This document shows positions 47,838-56,691 of a stretch of 57,483 bases of DNA, in pieces; the first letter of the stretch is position 1, and each line of letters opens with the position of its first letter. The DNA is taken from the NCBI GenBank assembly GCA_016927015.1, contig JAFGNM010000066.1, positions 1 through 57,483 of the forward strand. Reading direction: 5' to 3'. The DNA comes from Candidatus Bathyarchaeota archaeon. Lineage in GTDB: Archaea > Thermoproteota > Bathyarchaeia > Bathyarchaeales > Bathycorpusculaceae. The notes beneath the pieces were generated by a model. The model was not told where the DNA came from, searched no databases, and saw only the letters and a list, made by a program, of their open reading frames with translations. A program made the position numbers and the translations under genes.

Positions 47838-49184
47838 ATGAGTTTTCTGCGAAAAGCGCTGCAACCACCACGGGTTCCTCAGGGACGCTACACTTACCGT
47901 GGGGCGGGCGAGTTTGCGGGCATGGCGCTTCAGTTGCGCATCCAACCTGACGGGCGCGGGGTCATGGTGATAAACGCTAATACTGTGCTTCACTTGAACG
48001 AGACGGCTTCCGCTTACACCTACTACTTCATGCAGGACATGCCTGAAAGCGAGGTGCTGAAGCAGATTCGCCGCATGTACCGCGTGAACGCAGCCAAAGC
48101 GAAAGCAGACTACGAACAACTCGTTTACACGATTAGCACGCTGGCTCGAACCGAGAAAATCTGCCCAATATCTTTCCTTGAAGTGGAAAAAGAGGAGCCG
48201 TTCAGTTACCAGTATTCCGCGCCGTTACGAATGGACCTAGCGGTTACCTTCAAGTGCTCGAACAACTGCATCCACTGCTACGCCGGCGGGCCCCACGAAA
48301 CCCCCGAGCTAAACACCAGCCAATGGAAGGAGGTTATAGATCGCCTCAGCCAAATCGGCGTTTTCATCGTAACCTTCACGGGTGGCGAGCCGACGCTGCG
48401 CGAGGACCTACCGGAGCTGTTGCAGTATGCCCAGAACAAAGGCATGGTTACAGGGTTAATAACCAACGGTAGGAAGCTGAAAGACAAGGAGTACGTGAAA
48501 ACTCTGGAGAAGGCTGGCTTAGACTTTGTGCAGGTGACCCTTGAGTCGCACAAGCCTAAAATTCACGATTTGATGACCGCGGCTGAGGGAAGCTGGAAGG
48601 AAACGGTGGTTGGAATAAAAAACGCGGTGCGCTCGCAAATCTACGTGACCACGAACACCACGTTGAGCAAACATAATGCTCCAAAATTCCTGAGAACTAT
48701 TGATTACGTCAAGGAGCTTGGCGTCGCGGCTTTCGGCTGTAACAGCCTCATATACTCGGGTAAGGCAAATGCGGTCAGCCAAGAGTTCGCGTTGCCTGTT
48801 GAGGAGCTAGAGCCGCTTCTGACGAGGATACGTGATAAAGCCCAGCAGCTTAACCTAAAGTTTCTGTGGTACACGCCCACGCAGTATTGCCGTCTTGACC
48901 CTGTTCAGCTGGGTTTAGGCGTCAAATCCTGCACGGCGGCGATGATAAACATGTGTGTGGGACCAAACGGCGATGTTTACCCGTGCCAAAGCTACTTCGA
49001 AAGCCTCGGAAACATTCTCGTTGACACGTGGGAAAAAATCTGGAATCACCCTCTCGCCGTTAAGATTCGAAACAGAGAATACGTGGAGCCTAAATGCAAG
49101 GACTGCCCTCAACTGCAAGTGTGCGGCGGAGGCTGCCCCCTAGAACTGCAAGACAAACAGTACCTTTGCGGACAAACAGAATAG
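47838..49184 (+). CDS. radical SAM/SPASM peptide maturase with N-terminal PqqD-like (RRE) domain
   Basis: TFKCSNNCIHCYAGG (Cx3Cx2C), FTGGEPTLRED, SPASM CVGPNGDVYPC...CKDCPQLQVCGGGC; N-term MVINANTVLHLNETASAYTYYFMQDMPESEVLKQIRRMY is PqqD-like. ATG at 47838, GGAGGTG at 47821-47827. Confidence 0.92.
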   Translation: MSFLRKALQPPRVPQGRYTYRGAGEFAGMALQLRIQPDGRGVMVINANTVLHLNETASAYTYYFMQDMPESEVLKQIRRMYRVNAAKAKADYEQLVYTISTLARTEKICPISFLEVEKEEPFSYQYSAPLRMDLAVTFKCSNNCIHCYAGGPHETPELNTSQWKEVIDRLSQIGVFIVTFTGGEPTLREDLPELLQYAQNKGMVTGLITNGRKLKDKEYVKTLEKAGLDFVQVTLESHKPKIHDLMTAAEGSWKETVVGIKNAVRSQIYVTTNTTLSKHNAPKFLRTIDYVKELGVAAFGCNSLIYSGKANAVSQEFALPVEELEPLLTRIRDKAQQLNLKFLWYTPTQYCRLDPVQLGLGVKSCTAAMINMCVGPNGDVYPCQSYFESLGNILVDTWEKIWNHPLAVKIRNREYVEPKCKDCPQLQVCGGGCPLELQDKQYLCGQTE

Positions 49185-49274
49185 AAGCGCTTTCCCCAGA
49201 CATCACAACTCATTTTAGGGCATAAAACGTTACCTATGAAAGTCACAAGGGAAACGGAATCGAAGTGAAAACGG

Positions 49275-50519
49275 TTGCAGGCGGCAGACAAAAGCAAGCC
49301 ACGTCTCGTGGTCTTCGATGTTGAAGGAGTGCTGATTCCCAAAAACCGTTTTATCTTTGATGTGGGCAAAAGCCTAGGCGTTTCTCAGCTTTTGAAAATG
49401 CTTTTCATCGGCTTTCTATATGGAGCAGGCGTTGTTGCGTTGAAGTCAGCTCTGAAACGCATATTCAAGATTATGCAAGGAGTTAAAATCGAGACGCTCA
49501 TACAAATTTTCGATGACATCCCTTCGAAGCCTCAGTTGCAGAGCCTTTTTGCTCAACTTAAGATGCGCAACTGCAAAATCGCGTTAATCAGCTCAGGAAT
49601 ACCCACAGTCATCGTTGAGAAAATGGCTAGCACGTTTGGCGCAGACTACGCGGTTGGCATTGAAGTCGGCGTGAATGATGACGCGTTGACAGGTGAAATT
49701 TGGGGCGATGCCATAGAGGCTAATGGAAAACGCAAGGTTCTAACGCGAATCTTAGCTGCTGAAGGGCTGAACCTGGAAGATTGCGTGGCGGTCGCAGACG
49801 ACAGGAACAACAGTTGTATCTTCCTCTCTGGAATGCAGAAGATAGGGTACAACCCAGACTTTGTGCTGCGCGTCAAAGCTGACGCCGTTGTAACAGGCAA
49901 GCTGTCTAAAATTTTGCCGATAATTGATGGCAAACTGCAACAGCGGGCTCTGCCGTCAAAGAACGACATCCTAAGAGAGGCTATTCATGCTTCGGGCTTT
50001 TTTGTTCCAGTTCTTGCTGTTTTAGCAGGCGTTTTCCCAGTCGCGTTGATGATTTGTGTGGTAAGCTTGGTTTACTCGCTGTCTGAGCTGGCGCGGATGA
50101 ACAGAAAAAACCTGCCCGTCATATCGACGATAACTCGGAACGCTGCGTCGCCGGCAGAACTTTACGAGTTCACCGCGGCTCCCCTGTACTTCGCAGCAGG
50201 CATACTGTTGACTTTGCTGCTGTTTCCTGCGCCCGTGAACGGCGCCGCCATTGCCATATTCACTTTGGGCGACAGCACCGCCTCGCTTTTCGGAGGGCTA
50301 ATCTCGAAAAAGCCGTTGCCGTTCAACAAAGGCAAAACGTTAGAGGGCTCGCTCGCTGGGTTCTTTTTTGCTTTTTTGGCAGGCTCGTTTTTCGTGTCGC
50401 CAGTGCTGGCGTTAATTGGCGCCGCAGTCGCCATGATAATCGAGAGCCTGCCCTTGCCAGTAAACGACAACATTCTAATACCGTTAGGCACCGGCTTGGC
50501 GTTAATGCTTATAATTTAA
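49275..50519 (+). CDS. HAD-superfamily phosphatase fused to dolichol kinase/CTP-transferase-like membrane domain
   Basis: VVFDVEGVLIPKNRFIFD, ISSGIPTVIVEKMA, VAVADDRNN; C-term GDSTASLFGGLISKKPLPFNKGKTLEGSLAGFFFAFLAG. Confidence 0.8.
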   Translation: MQAADKSKPRLVVFDVEGVLIPKNRFIFDVGKSLGVSQLLKMLFIGFLYGAGVVALKSALKRIFKIMQGVKIETLIQIFDDIPSKPQLQSLFAQLKMRNCKIALISSGIPTVIVEKMASTFGADYAVGIEVGVNDDALTGEIWGDAIEANGKRKVLTRILAAEGLNLEDCVAVADDRNNSCIFLSGMQKIGYNPDFVLRVKADAVVTGKLSKILPIIDGKLQQRALPSKNDILREAIHASGFFVPVLAVLAGVFPVALMICVVSLVYSLSELARMNRKNLPVISTITRNAASPAELYEFTAAPLYFAAGILLTLLLFPAPVNGAAIAIFTLGDSTASLFGGLISKKPLPFNKGKTLEGSLAGFFFAFLAGSFFVSPVLALIGAAVAMIIESLPLPVNDNILIPLGTGLALMLII

Positions 50520-50989
50520 ATTTGGATTAACGATTTTCCGTAGTTTAGCACCGCGTATTTTTTGCCCTTCTTGATTACCTTGTGCCCTTCCCGCTCTAAC
50601 CGCAGCTTTTGAGCTTCTACGCCGCCTGGATATTTTTCGTTCAAAACGCCGCCTGTCTTTAAGGTGCGCCAGTAAGGTGTGATGTCTTTCTCGCCGTTTT
50701 GTTCTTGCTCTTCTGCGGCGTTGGCTGCGATCCAAGCGAAGATACCTGTGGTCATAGGACAGCCGATTGTGGCTTTATGTTTCTTGGCAAGTGCAGCACG
50801 GATGTCGTTGATTGTGGTGAGTTTCCCTGATGGCACCTGTCTCATTAATTCATCCACTTCGATTGGTGCGGGTATAACGACGGAGCCTGTGCCCCAGCGT
50901 TTGCTCAGTTTATCGGTGATTTTCTCAACCTTTGGAAGTCCTTTGCTGTCGTTCAGCTTTTCAACCCATGTTGTTTTCTTTTTTGGCAT
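50516..50989 (-). CDS. MGMT-fold alkyltransferase-like protein lacking the catalytic Cys
   Basis: VPSGKLTTINDIRAALAKKHKAT...ITPYWRTLKTGGVLNEKYPGGVEAQKLRLEREG; PYWR occupies the PCHR position. Confidence 0.78.
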   Translation of the reverse strand: MPKKKTTWVEKLNDSKGLPKVEKITDKLSKRWGTGSVVIPAPIEVDELMRQVPSGKLTTINDIRAALAKKHKATIGCPMTTGIFAWIAANAAEEQEQNGEKDITPYWRTLKTGGVLNEKYPGGVEAQKLRLEREGHKVIKKGKKYAVLNYGKSLIQI

Positions 50990-51058
50990 GAACTCGCCTG
51001 TTGTGGAGATTGTAGAAAGTTTTTAATCAATTTTTCTCTTGGAAATGCATCGACCGCA

Positions 51059-51316
51059 TTATTCGTTGGTGTTTCTGGAATTAATCAAATTGAGTTTCTG
51101 CTGATGCGACAGCTTTTTTATTTCTCTTTCGCGTTTCATGGCTTTCGCCCGGGATTCAAAAAGTTCAACGTAAGCAACCTGCTTAGGTTTATGCGTCCTT
51201 GTGTATCGGGCGCCTTTGCCGCTTTCGTGAAGCCTTGTTCGCTCGTCTATGTCTTTGGTGTATCCCGTGTAGAAGCTTCCGTCCCTGCAGAGGAGGATGT
51301 ACACGTAGAAGGGCAT
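51059..51316 (-). CDS. GIY-YIG nuclease superfamily protein (YhbQ/URI-like)
   Basis: FYVYILLCRDGSFYTGYTKDIDERTRLHESGKGARYTRTHKPKQVAYVE. Confidence 0.95.
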   Translation of the reverse strand: MPFYVYILLCRDGSFYTGYTKDIDERTRLHESGKGARYTRTHKPKQVAYVELFESRAKAMKREREIKKLSHQQKLNLINSRNTNE

Positions 51317-51336
51317 GGCGCTAACGCTCCCAGAAG

Positions 51337-52005
51337 TTAAGAGACCGCGTAATCGGAAAGTATGCCTCTGTGTAATGCGCGTTTCATGTAGGCTTCTGGG
51401 TCGATTTCTTGAACTTTCGCGTGGTCAACGTCGATTATGTAGATTTCTTGTATGCGAGCGTTTTGTATGTCTTCTTCGGTGACGGGCGGATTTTGGTAAT
51501 ACTTGTCGCAGAGCTTTTTGATTGCTTCGATTTCTTCAGGCGTTCGTTTTCTCGGCGGCTTGGCTAACGCGCGTGGAAAGGGCAGGATGTAGTGAGGGGG
51601 CATGCCTAGCGCAAATTTTCCAGCGAAACTGCTGTACCTGATTATTTTGCTGGCTAAACGCGCTGATGTATAAGTCAAGGGGGCTAACGCGTGTTCGGGG
51701 GGAATGAAGCCGGTTTCTATCTCCACTATAAGGTTTCCGTAGCCTTTTATGGAGTACAAGTCGCAAGTTAAGAGGTCATTAAGCGGATACTCAAGCTGCA
51801 CCTCGTAACCCTTCAGGATTAGGTATTTAGCGCAAACAAGCTCCATGATGGAATGGTTAATCTTTACAACGTTCTTCCTTTGCAGGTTCACAAGCCAGTC
51901 CTTAAGCATGTTTAGCTTGTTCTCAACCTCTTTCTCCACGTCAAGCGTAAGCCGCGACATTAAAGCAGTTAAATCCTGCTCGAATCTCTCCCTGCTGTTC
52001 ATCAC
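51337..52005 (-). CDS. putative PD-(D/E)XK-like protein
   Basis: YEVQLEYPLNDLLTCDLYSIKGYGNLIVEIETGF has a D...ExE arrangement after a helix and strand. Confidence 0.5.
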   Translation of the reverse strand: MMNSRERFEQDLTALMSRLTLDVEKEVENKLNMLKDWLVNLQRKNVVKINHSIMELVCAKYLILKGYEVQLEYPLNDLLTCDLYSIKGYGNLIVEIETGFIPPEHALAPLTYTSARLASKIIRYSSFAGKFALGMPPHYILPFPRALAKPPRKRTPEEIEAIKKLCDKYYQNPPVTEEDIQNARIQEIYIIDVDHAKVQEIDPEAYMKRALHRGILSDYAVS

Positions 52006-52531
52006 TCATTTCCTTACCAGTTGATACAGGCGAGTTACTTATTTAAATTTCAGACATTAATGTTTAAACACCATATATAAACCCAGAAACCGCTTAAACC
52101 CATAGCGCGATGGGCACTCAAGCTGCGTCTATGTTTAAATACTGTCCATTATTTTCGGCGCTTGACCGCATATATCGTGCGCTAGTTTCGATGTTTCTGT
52201 CAAAAGGTTGGCTCCTTACAAATGTTCAATTAATGCGCTGTTGTACAAACAACTTTATATGAAACGGAAGGCTTATTGTATATTTACCAAGTTGGGGAGC
52301 ATGCTGGGACGCATCAGCAAAGAACAGTTGTCACAGTGACTGACTGCTTCAAGTTCCTCTCAAGAGATTATTTCAAATGGGAAGAATGGCGGCGTTGGTT
52401 AACAGCTGGCTGGACAATGTTGGGCGTTCGGGCTTAGACTCAGCTTGGTAATAGTTTTTTATGCAGCCTGAAACCAGTTTTCTTTCTTGTGTCCTTTTAA
52501 AATTGCAGCGCACCCGGAGAAGTTGAGAAGG

Positions 52532-52924
52532 CTATTCTGAGGCAAGCAGAAGCAATCCACAAGTGATGTTAGCTACGCCTATGAAGCCCATAGCAGCCAA
52601 AGCGATGAAGCTTGAAGATGAAAACATTTGAACGCCCATGAGCAGCTGCACTGAAAAAAACGTTGACAAGACACCTGAGAACATTAACAGAACAATCAGG
52701 TACTTACGCATTGAAGCCAACACTTCAAAAACCTGAAAGCGCTCACCACGAGTGGTGTCAACAACCAAGTTATCTACGTCAATCGTTGGAGGCTCAGCGT
52801 CAATATAACATTTTTTGCGTTTGCGTCGCATACAAAACAACATAGGTGCCTCTGGCTTTAAAGTTTGCCAACCTACGAGTAAGCCCAATTGTAGCTTGCC
52901 AGCTGCCCTAACGGTCGGGTGCAA
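52532..52924 (-). CDS. small two-TM membrane protein
   Basis: Hydrophobic C-terminal half; start may be the internal MLFCMRRKRKK. Confidence 0.5.
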   Translation of the reverse strand: MHPTVRAAGKLQLGLLVGWQTLKPEAPMLFCMRRKRKKCYIDAEPPTIDVDNLVVDTTRGERFQVFEVLASMRKYLIVLLMFSGVLSTFFSVQLLMGVQMFSSSSFIALAAMGFIGVANITCGLLLLASE

Positions 52925-54386
52925 GCAGGTTTAATATTCCAGCCAGAACCTGAATTACGCTGACGAACAGCAGAAAGCAGAAAACTATCGTTACCGTTTC
53001 CTGCGGGACGCCTTGCAGCATGGCGTTTGTTCCAACTAGGTATGCTATGAACGCTACAAAGGCGCCTAAGCCTAAGCTTACTCCTCCGAAAGCGATTCGA
53101 ATGCGGCGGTGTCCCACCATTTTGATGTAGTAAACCAGCAACGCTACGATGCCCAGTTCAAAACCTAGAATCAGCACTGAAGGCTCGATGAACAGCAGTA
53201 GGAACGCTGAAGCAGCTATTCCTGCGATGGGCGTTAAAGGGTACAGCGGCGTTTTAAACGGTCTTTTCAGGTGAGGCGCGGTCTTCCTGAGTTTAATCAC
53301 TGACAGGTTCACGATGGAGAAGCCGATTATGAAGCCGAGGTTAACCGCGTAAACCACAAAGTTCACAAAGCCAGTTGCAGCAAAAATCACCGTGAAAATT
53401 GCGCCGACGATAATTGCAACGTGAGGTGTACAGAAGCGCTTATGAATCTTGCTTAGACCTTTAGGCAAGTAACCGTCTCTGCTCATAGCGTAGAGAACTC
53501 GTGACTGCGCCATTATAGCCTCGTTGGTTGCCGCTAAACCTGCAATCGCCAAGCCTATTGTGATTAAAACGGCTCCGGCAGGCCCTAACGCTTGTTCCGC
53601 GACAAACGCGATCGGCGATGATTGGTGGCTGAGAACGTCTGGGGGAACGATGCCGACGGCAACGGATACAACACTCGTGTATAGCGCAATCAGAACCACC
53701 GCGGACAGCACTATTGCAAGTGGAATGTTTCGCCCAGGGTTTTTCACCTCAGCTTGAGCTGCCGCAACGGCCTCGGCGCCTAGGTACAGTTCGAAAAGGT
53801 AGGCAGTGGCTGCAAAGATTCCAAGTATTCCTATTGAAGAAGACGCTGGCTCCGATGGGGTTCCTTGAACGTAAGACCAGCCGCCTATGACGAATATGCC
53901 CAATATGATAAGGACTATAACGGTTATTATGGTGCCTATAGTGCCGGTTTCTTTCGTGCCTCTGAGGTTGACGATTGCGAATATTATGACCACTATCACT
54001 GCGGTTAGCGGGATGTTGATCTGTGGGAAGAGGTAGGAGACCACGTATGCGAAGCCTATGGCGGATAACGCCGTGTAAAACATGTTGCTGAGCCATTCGA
54101 ACCAGCCTGTGAGGAAGCTGGGGAAGCCGCCGTAAGCCACTTTTGCAAATGTGTACTCGCCCCCAGCTAGCGGAATCGCTGTGCCTAGCTCGGCGTAGCT
54201 GAACATGGTGAAGAGACTTAGGATGCCGCAGATGAACACGATGGGGACGATGGCGTAGCCCGCCATGCCTGCAGCTTCGCCGATTATCACGAAGTTGGCT
54301 GCGCTGAGGGTGCCGCCTATGCCCAGCATTGTTGTGCGTATAAGCCCGAGTTCTCTTTTCAGGTGAGGTTCATCCATGGCGGTCAC
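52908..54386 (-). CDS. APC-family amino acid permease
   Basis: LKRELGLIRTTMLGIGGTLSAANFVIIGEAAGMAG, ELGTAIPLAGGEYTFAKVAYGG, 12 TM-like pattern. Confidence 0.93.
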   Translation of the reverse strand: MTAMDEPHLKRELGLIRTTMLGIGGTLSAANFVIIGEAAGMAGYAIVPIVFICGILSLFTMFSYAELGTAIPLAGGEYTFAKVAYGGFPSFLTGWFEWLSNMFYTALSAIGFAYVVSYLFPQINIPLTAVIVVIIFAIVNLRGTKETGTIGTIITVIVLIILGIFVIGGWSYVQGTPSEPASSSIGILGIFAATAYLFELYLGAEAVAAAQAEVKNPGRNIPLAIVLSAVVLIALYTSVVSVAVGIVPPDVLSHQSSPIAFVAEQALGPAGAVLITIGLAIAGLAATNEAIMAQSRVLYAMSRDGYLPKGLSKIHKRFCTPHVAIIVGAIFTVIFAATGFVNFVVYAVNLGFIIGFSIVNLSVIKLRKTAPHLKRPFKTPLYPLTPIAGIAASAFLLLFIEPSVLILGFELGIVALLVYYIKMVGHRRIRIAFGGVSLGLGAFVAFIAYLVGTNAMLQGVPQETVTIVFCFLLFVSVIQVLAGILNLLAPDR

Positions 54387-54394
54387 TCTCGTGT

Positions 54395-54613
54395 TTATGG
54401 TTCATAAAAGAGGAAAAGTCCGCTTATGGCTGATAATAGGCCGAAGATTATGAAGGCCCACAGGTAAAGTCCAATTGCCTCTGCTGAGAAGCCGAAAACA
54501 GTTTGAATGTTGAAGATGTTGTAGAATACGAAGAAGGCGAAAAGCATGATGAACCCGCCTATGGCGGTTTGTGTTACGCCAACTATTTTTGAGAGGATTC
54601 TTTTCGCGTTCAT
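54395..54613 (-). CDS. small two-TM protein A
   Basis: GVTQTAIGGFIMLFAFFVFYNIFNIQ...; tandem with 54620-54838. Confidence 0.65.
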   Translation of the reverse strand: MNAKRILSKIVGVTQTAIGGFIMLFAFFVFYNIFNIQTVFGFSAEAIGLYLWAFIIFGLLSAISGLFLFYEP

Positions 54614-54619
54614 TAATGG

Positions 54620-54838
54620 TCATCTCTTCAGGAGGAGGATTCCTGCGACGAAGTCTAATATGCCAACGGCTAGAAAGATCAATGTTAACACTGATGTGAT
54701 TGCTTGGTCTGCGAAAACGCTTACTTCAATCATGTTTAGTAATATCAGAAAAATTGTTCCTGTTAAGATTAGGCTGGTTACTATAAGGAAACCGCCTATG
54801 GCGACTCTTAGTCTGACGAGTTTCCGCATACTGTTCAC
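54620..54838 (-). CDS. small two-TM protein B
   Basis: RVAIGGFLIVTSLILTGTIFLILLNMIEVSV...; tandem with 54395-54613. Confidence 0.65.
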   Translation of the reverse strand: MNSMRKLVRLRVAIGGFLIVTSLILTGTIFLILLNMIEVSVFADQAITSVLTLIFLAVGILDFVAGILLLKR

Positions 54839-54992
54839 TCAGTTGATTGCAAGAGACGCAAGCTTAAGCGGATAATATTGTGGGCAGCCAATTTAACACA
54901 TTTGCTAGTTACCTGAAAGTTAAATTGTTTGGAGCCTATCTTGGCGGAGTTAAACATCAGAGCTTAGAAACTGGAGACTGACGTGGGTGACT

Positions 54993-55178
54993 TTAGGGTT
55001 TCACGGCTGTTAAAACAAGCCTTGTCGAGTTCACGTCAACTTCTGTGATTTTACAGTTTTTGAATTCTTTTCCCTCGCCTAACACGTTTTTTACAGTGAC
55101 AACGTTGCCTTCAGTTTTAGCGTAGACCACATCTTTGAACAAAGTTTCTCCGTTGAGGATAACATTGAATTCACACAT
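54993..55178 (-). CDS. CooT-like small protein
   Basis: MCEFNVILNGETLFKDVVYAKTEGNVVTVKNVLGEGKEFKNCKITEVDVNSTRLVLT, consistent with the CooT fold and N-terminal MCE. Confidence 0.75.
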   Translation of the reverse strand: MCEFNVILNGETLFKDVVYAKTEGNVVTVKNVLGEGKEFKNCKITEVDVNSTRLVLTAVKP

Positions 55179-55278
55179 TTTGCATTCACAAGTTTGAAAG
55201 GGTTTCTCTCGGTTATAAGCGCTTTGTTCTGAGGGCTTGCGTGATTGTTTGCGGTTTAGCCTAGCTCTGAATGAGGTT

Positions 55279-55929
55279 TCAGGTGATTGCGCTCAAAATG
55301 GCTGGAATCAAAACGCTTACCACTATAATGTACACAATCAGCAGTGCTATGGTTATTAGAAGATTTTTGAGCCAGTTCTTGCTCCATGCCAAGCCAAAAG
55401 GGATTCCGATGGCGAAGCCTATTATGTGGGCGATGTAAGCTACGTTTCCTTCAGTGCCAGAGTACACCGCCAACGCGTTATACATGAAATACAGAATCGC
55501 CACTAGCCCTTGAGGCAAGAAGAGAAGGATTGAGAATTTCAAGGGTTTAATCAGCATGACAATTGCGGCTAGTGTGAATATGGCTGCTGAGGCGCCGATT
55601 AACGGGGTTGCCGCGTCGTAGAATAGTAGGCTTAGAGGAAAAGTTATGATGCCGCCGATGAAGAAGGCGCCTAAAGTCTTTGTGGCTCCCAGTTCTTCTT
55701 CTATGGTGTTGCCGAATATGTAGAGGAAAAGCATGTTGCCGGCTAGGTGCAGGATGTCGGCGTGGAGAAACAGCGAGGTAATCAGAGTCCACGCTTTTCC
55801 GTTGAGGAGGTTATCGCCGCTGAACGCTAGGTACTCAAGGATTACGTCTGGGTTTGAAAGCCAGAAAACAAGAGAAACGAGAATGCATGCGATGATTACA
55901 AAGTTGATTTTTCTCACTTGCTGCTTCAC
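55279..55929 (-). CDS. rhomboid family intramembrane serine protease
   Basis: WTLITSLFLHADILHLAGNMLFLYIFGNTIEEELG, PLIGASAAIFTLAA (GxS), NVAYIAHIIGFAIGIPFG (His). Confidence 0.93.
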   Translation of the reverse strand: MKQQVRKINFVIIACILVSLVFWLSNPDVILEYLAFSGDNLLNGKAWTLITSLFLHADILHLAGNMLFLYIFGNTIEEELGATKTLGAFFIGGIITFPLSLLFYDAATPLIGASAAIFTLAAIVMLIKPLKFSILLFLPQGLVAILYFMYNALAVYSGTEGNVAYIAHIIGFAIGIPFGLAWSKNWLKNLLITIALLIVYIIVVSVLIPAILSAIT

Positions 55930-56069
55930 CCTGAAGAATCAATTGCGTTTTAGGTTAATGAAAATTATTCTTTGTTTAACGTGGCTTTCCTTTGCTTTGC
56001 TTAGATAAGTAATTATAATTCATGGGTCTTATACGTTTAAAGTTACAATTGGTTTAGCCGTGATTCGAG

Positions 56070-56528
56070 ATGCCTGAGAAAAGCTCTTCGAACGTGGACA
56101 TATTCGGTCTCTTATCGGTCGACAAGGATGAGGCGAAAAAGAAGCAGAGAAAAGAGCTTTTGGCTGCTTCAGGCGTGAAAGAGTTTTTTGAGGAGGGAAA
56201 AATTAGCATTGACAAGCGGACGTGCTGGGGGCTGGAATGCAAACTGTGCATTAAGGCGTGTCCAACCAACGCGTTGTACTGGAAAACTGGCGAAGTTGGA
56301 ATTGTCGAAGACTTATGCGTTTACTGCGGCGCCTGCGTTTTATGCTGCATGGTGGATGACTGCATAGAAGTGGAGAGAAAACGGGAAGACGGCAATGCTG
56401 AACACTTTAGTAAGCCGAAGGAAGTTGTGAAGCTACAGGACAAAATTAACGCGAAAAAACGGTTTCAACGTGTGAATGACGTTTTTCCTACGTGTGAAGC
56501 GTACTGTGAACGGTATAAACATGAGTGA
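56070..56528 (+). CDS. 4Fe-4S ferredoxin-type protein
   Basis: CWGLECKLCIKACPTNALYWKTGEVGIVEDLCVYCGACVLCCMVDDCIEV. Confidence 0.88.
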   Translation: MPEKSSSNVDIFGLLSVDKDEAKKKQRKELLAASGVKEFFEEGKISIDKRTCWGLECKLCIKACPTNALYWKTGEVGIVEDLCVYCGACVLCCMVDDCIEVERKREDGNAEHFSKPKEVVKLQDKINAKKRFQRVNDVFPTCEAYCERYKHE

Positions 56529-56590
56529 TTTTTACGAGAGGCAGCTTGCTCCTGCTGAGGGGGTTCTCGGCAGAGCGCAAAGGACACCAG

Positions 56591-56638
56591 CATATTTGGA
56601 TCCTAATAGAGATTCTATGCAGAAACCTATAGGGGGTA
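56591..56638 (+). repeat. dispersed intergenic repeat, copy 3 (core only)
   Basis: CATATTTGGATCCTAATAGAGATTCTATGCAGAAACCTATAGGGGGTAGG. Confidence 0.85.
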
Positions 56639-56691
56639 GGTCCGTATTGCCTGTTTTCACAGTCAATAGCATGCTGAAAAACCAAGCCCTG

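Noticed and set aside
47600-48119. Minus-strand ORFs across the Cys tail (HRHTRHRRRRTH...; HAHETQAHAQAHAAQAQTH...)
   Set aside because: Antisense readings of the TGYGCN quasi-repeat and strongly coding plus-strand genes; low-complexity composition is a by-product.
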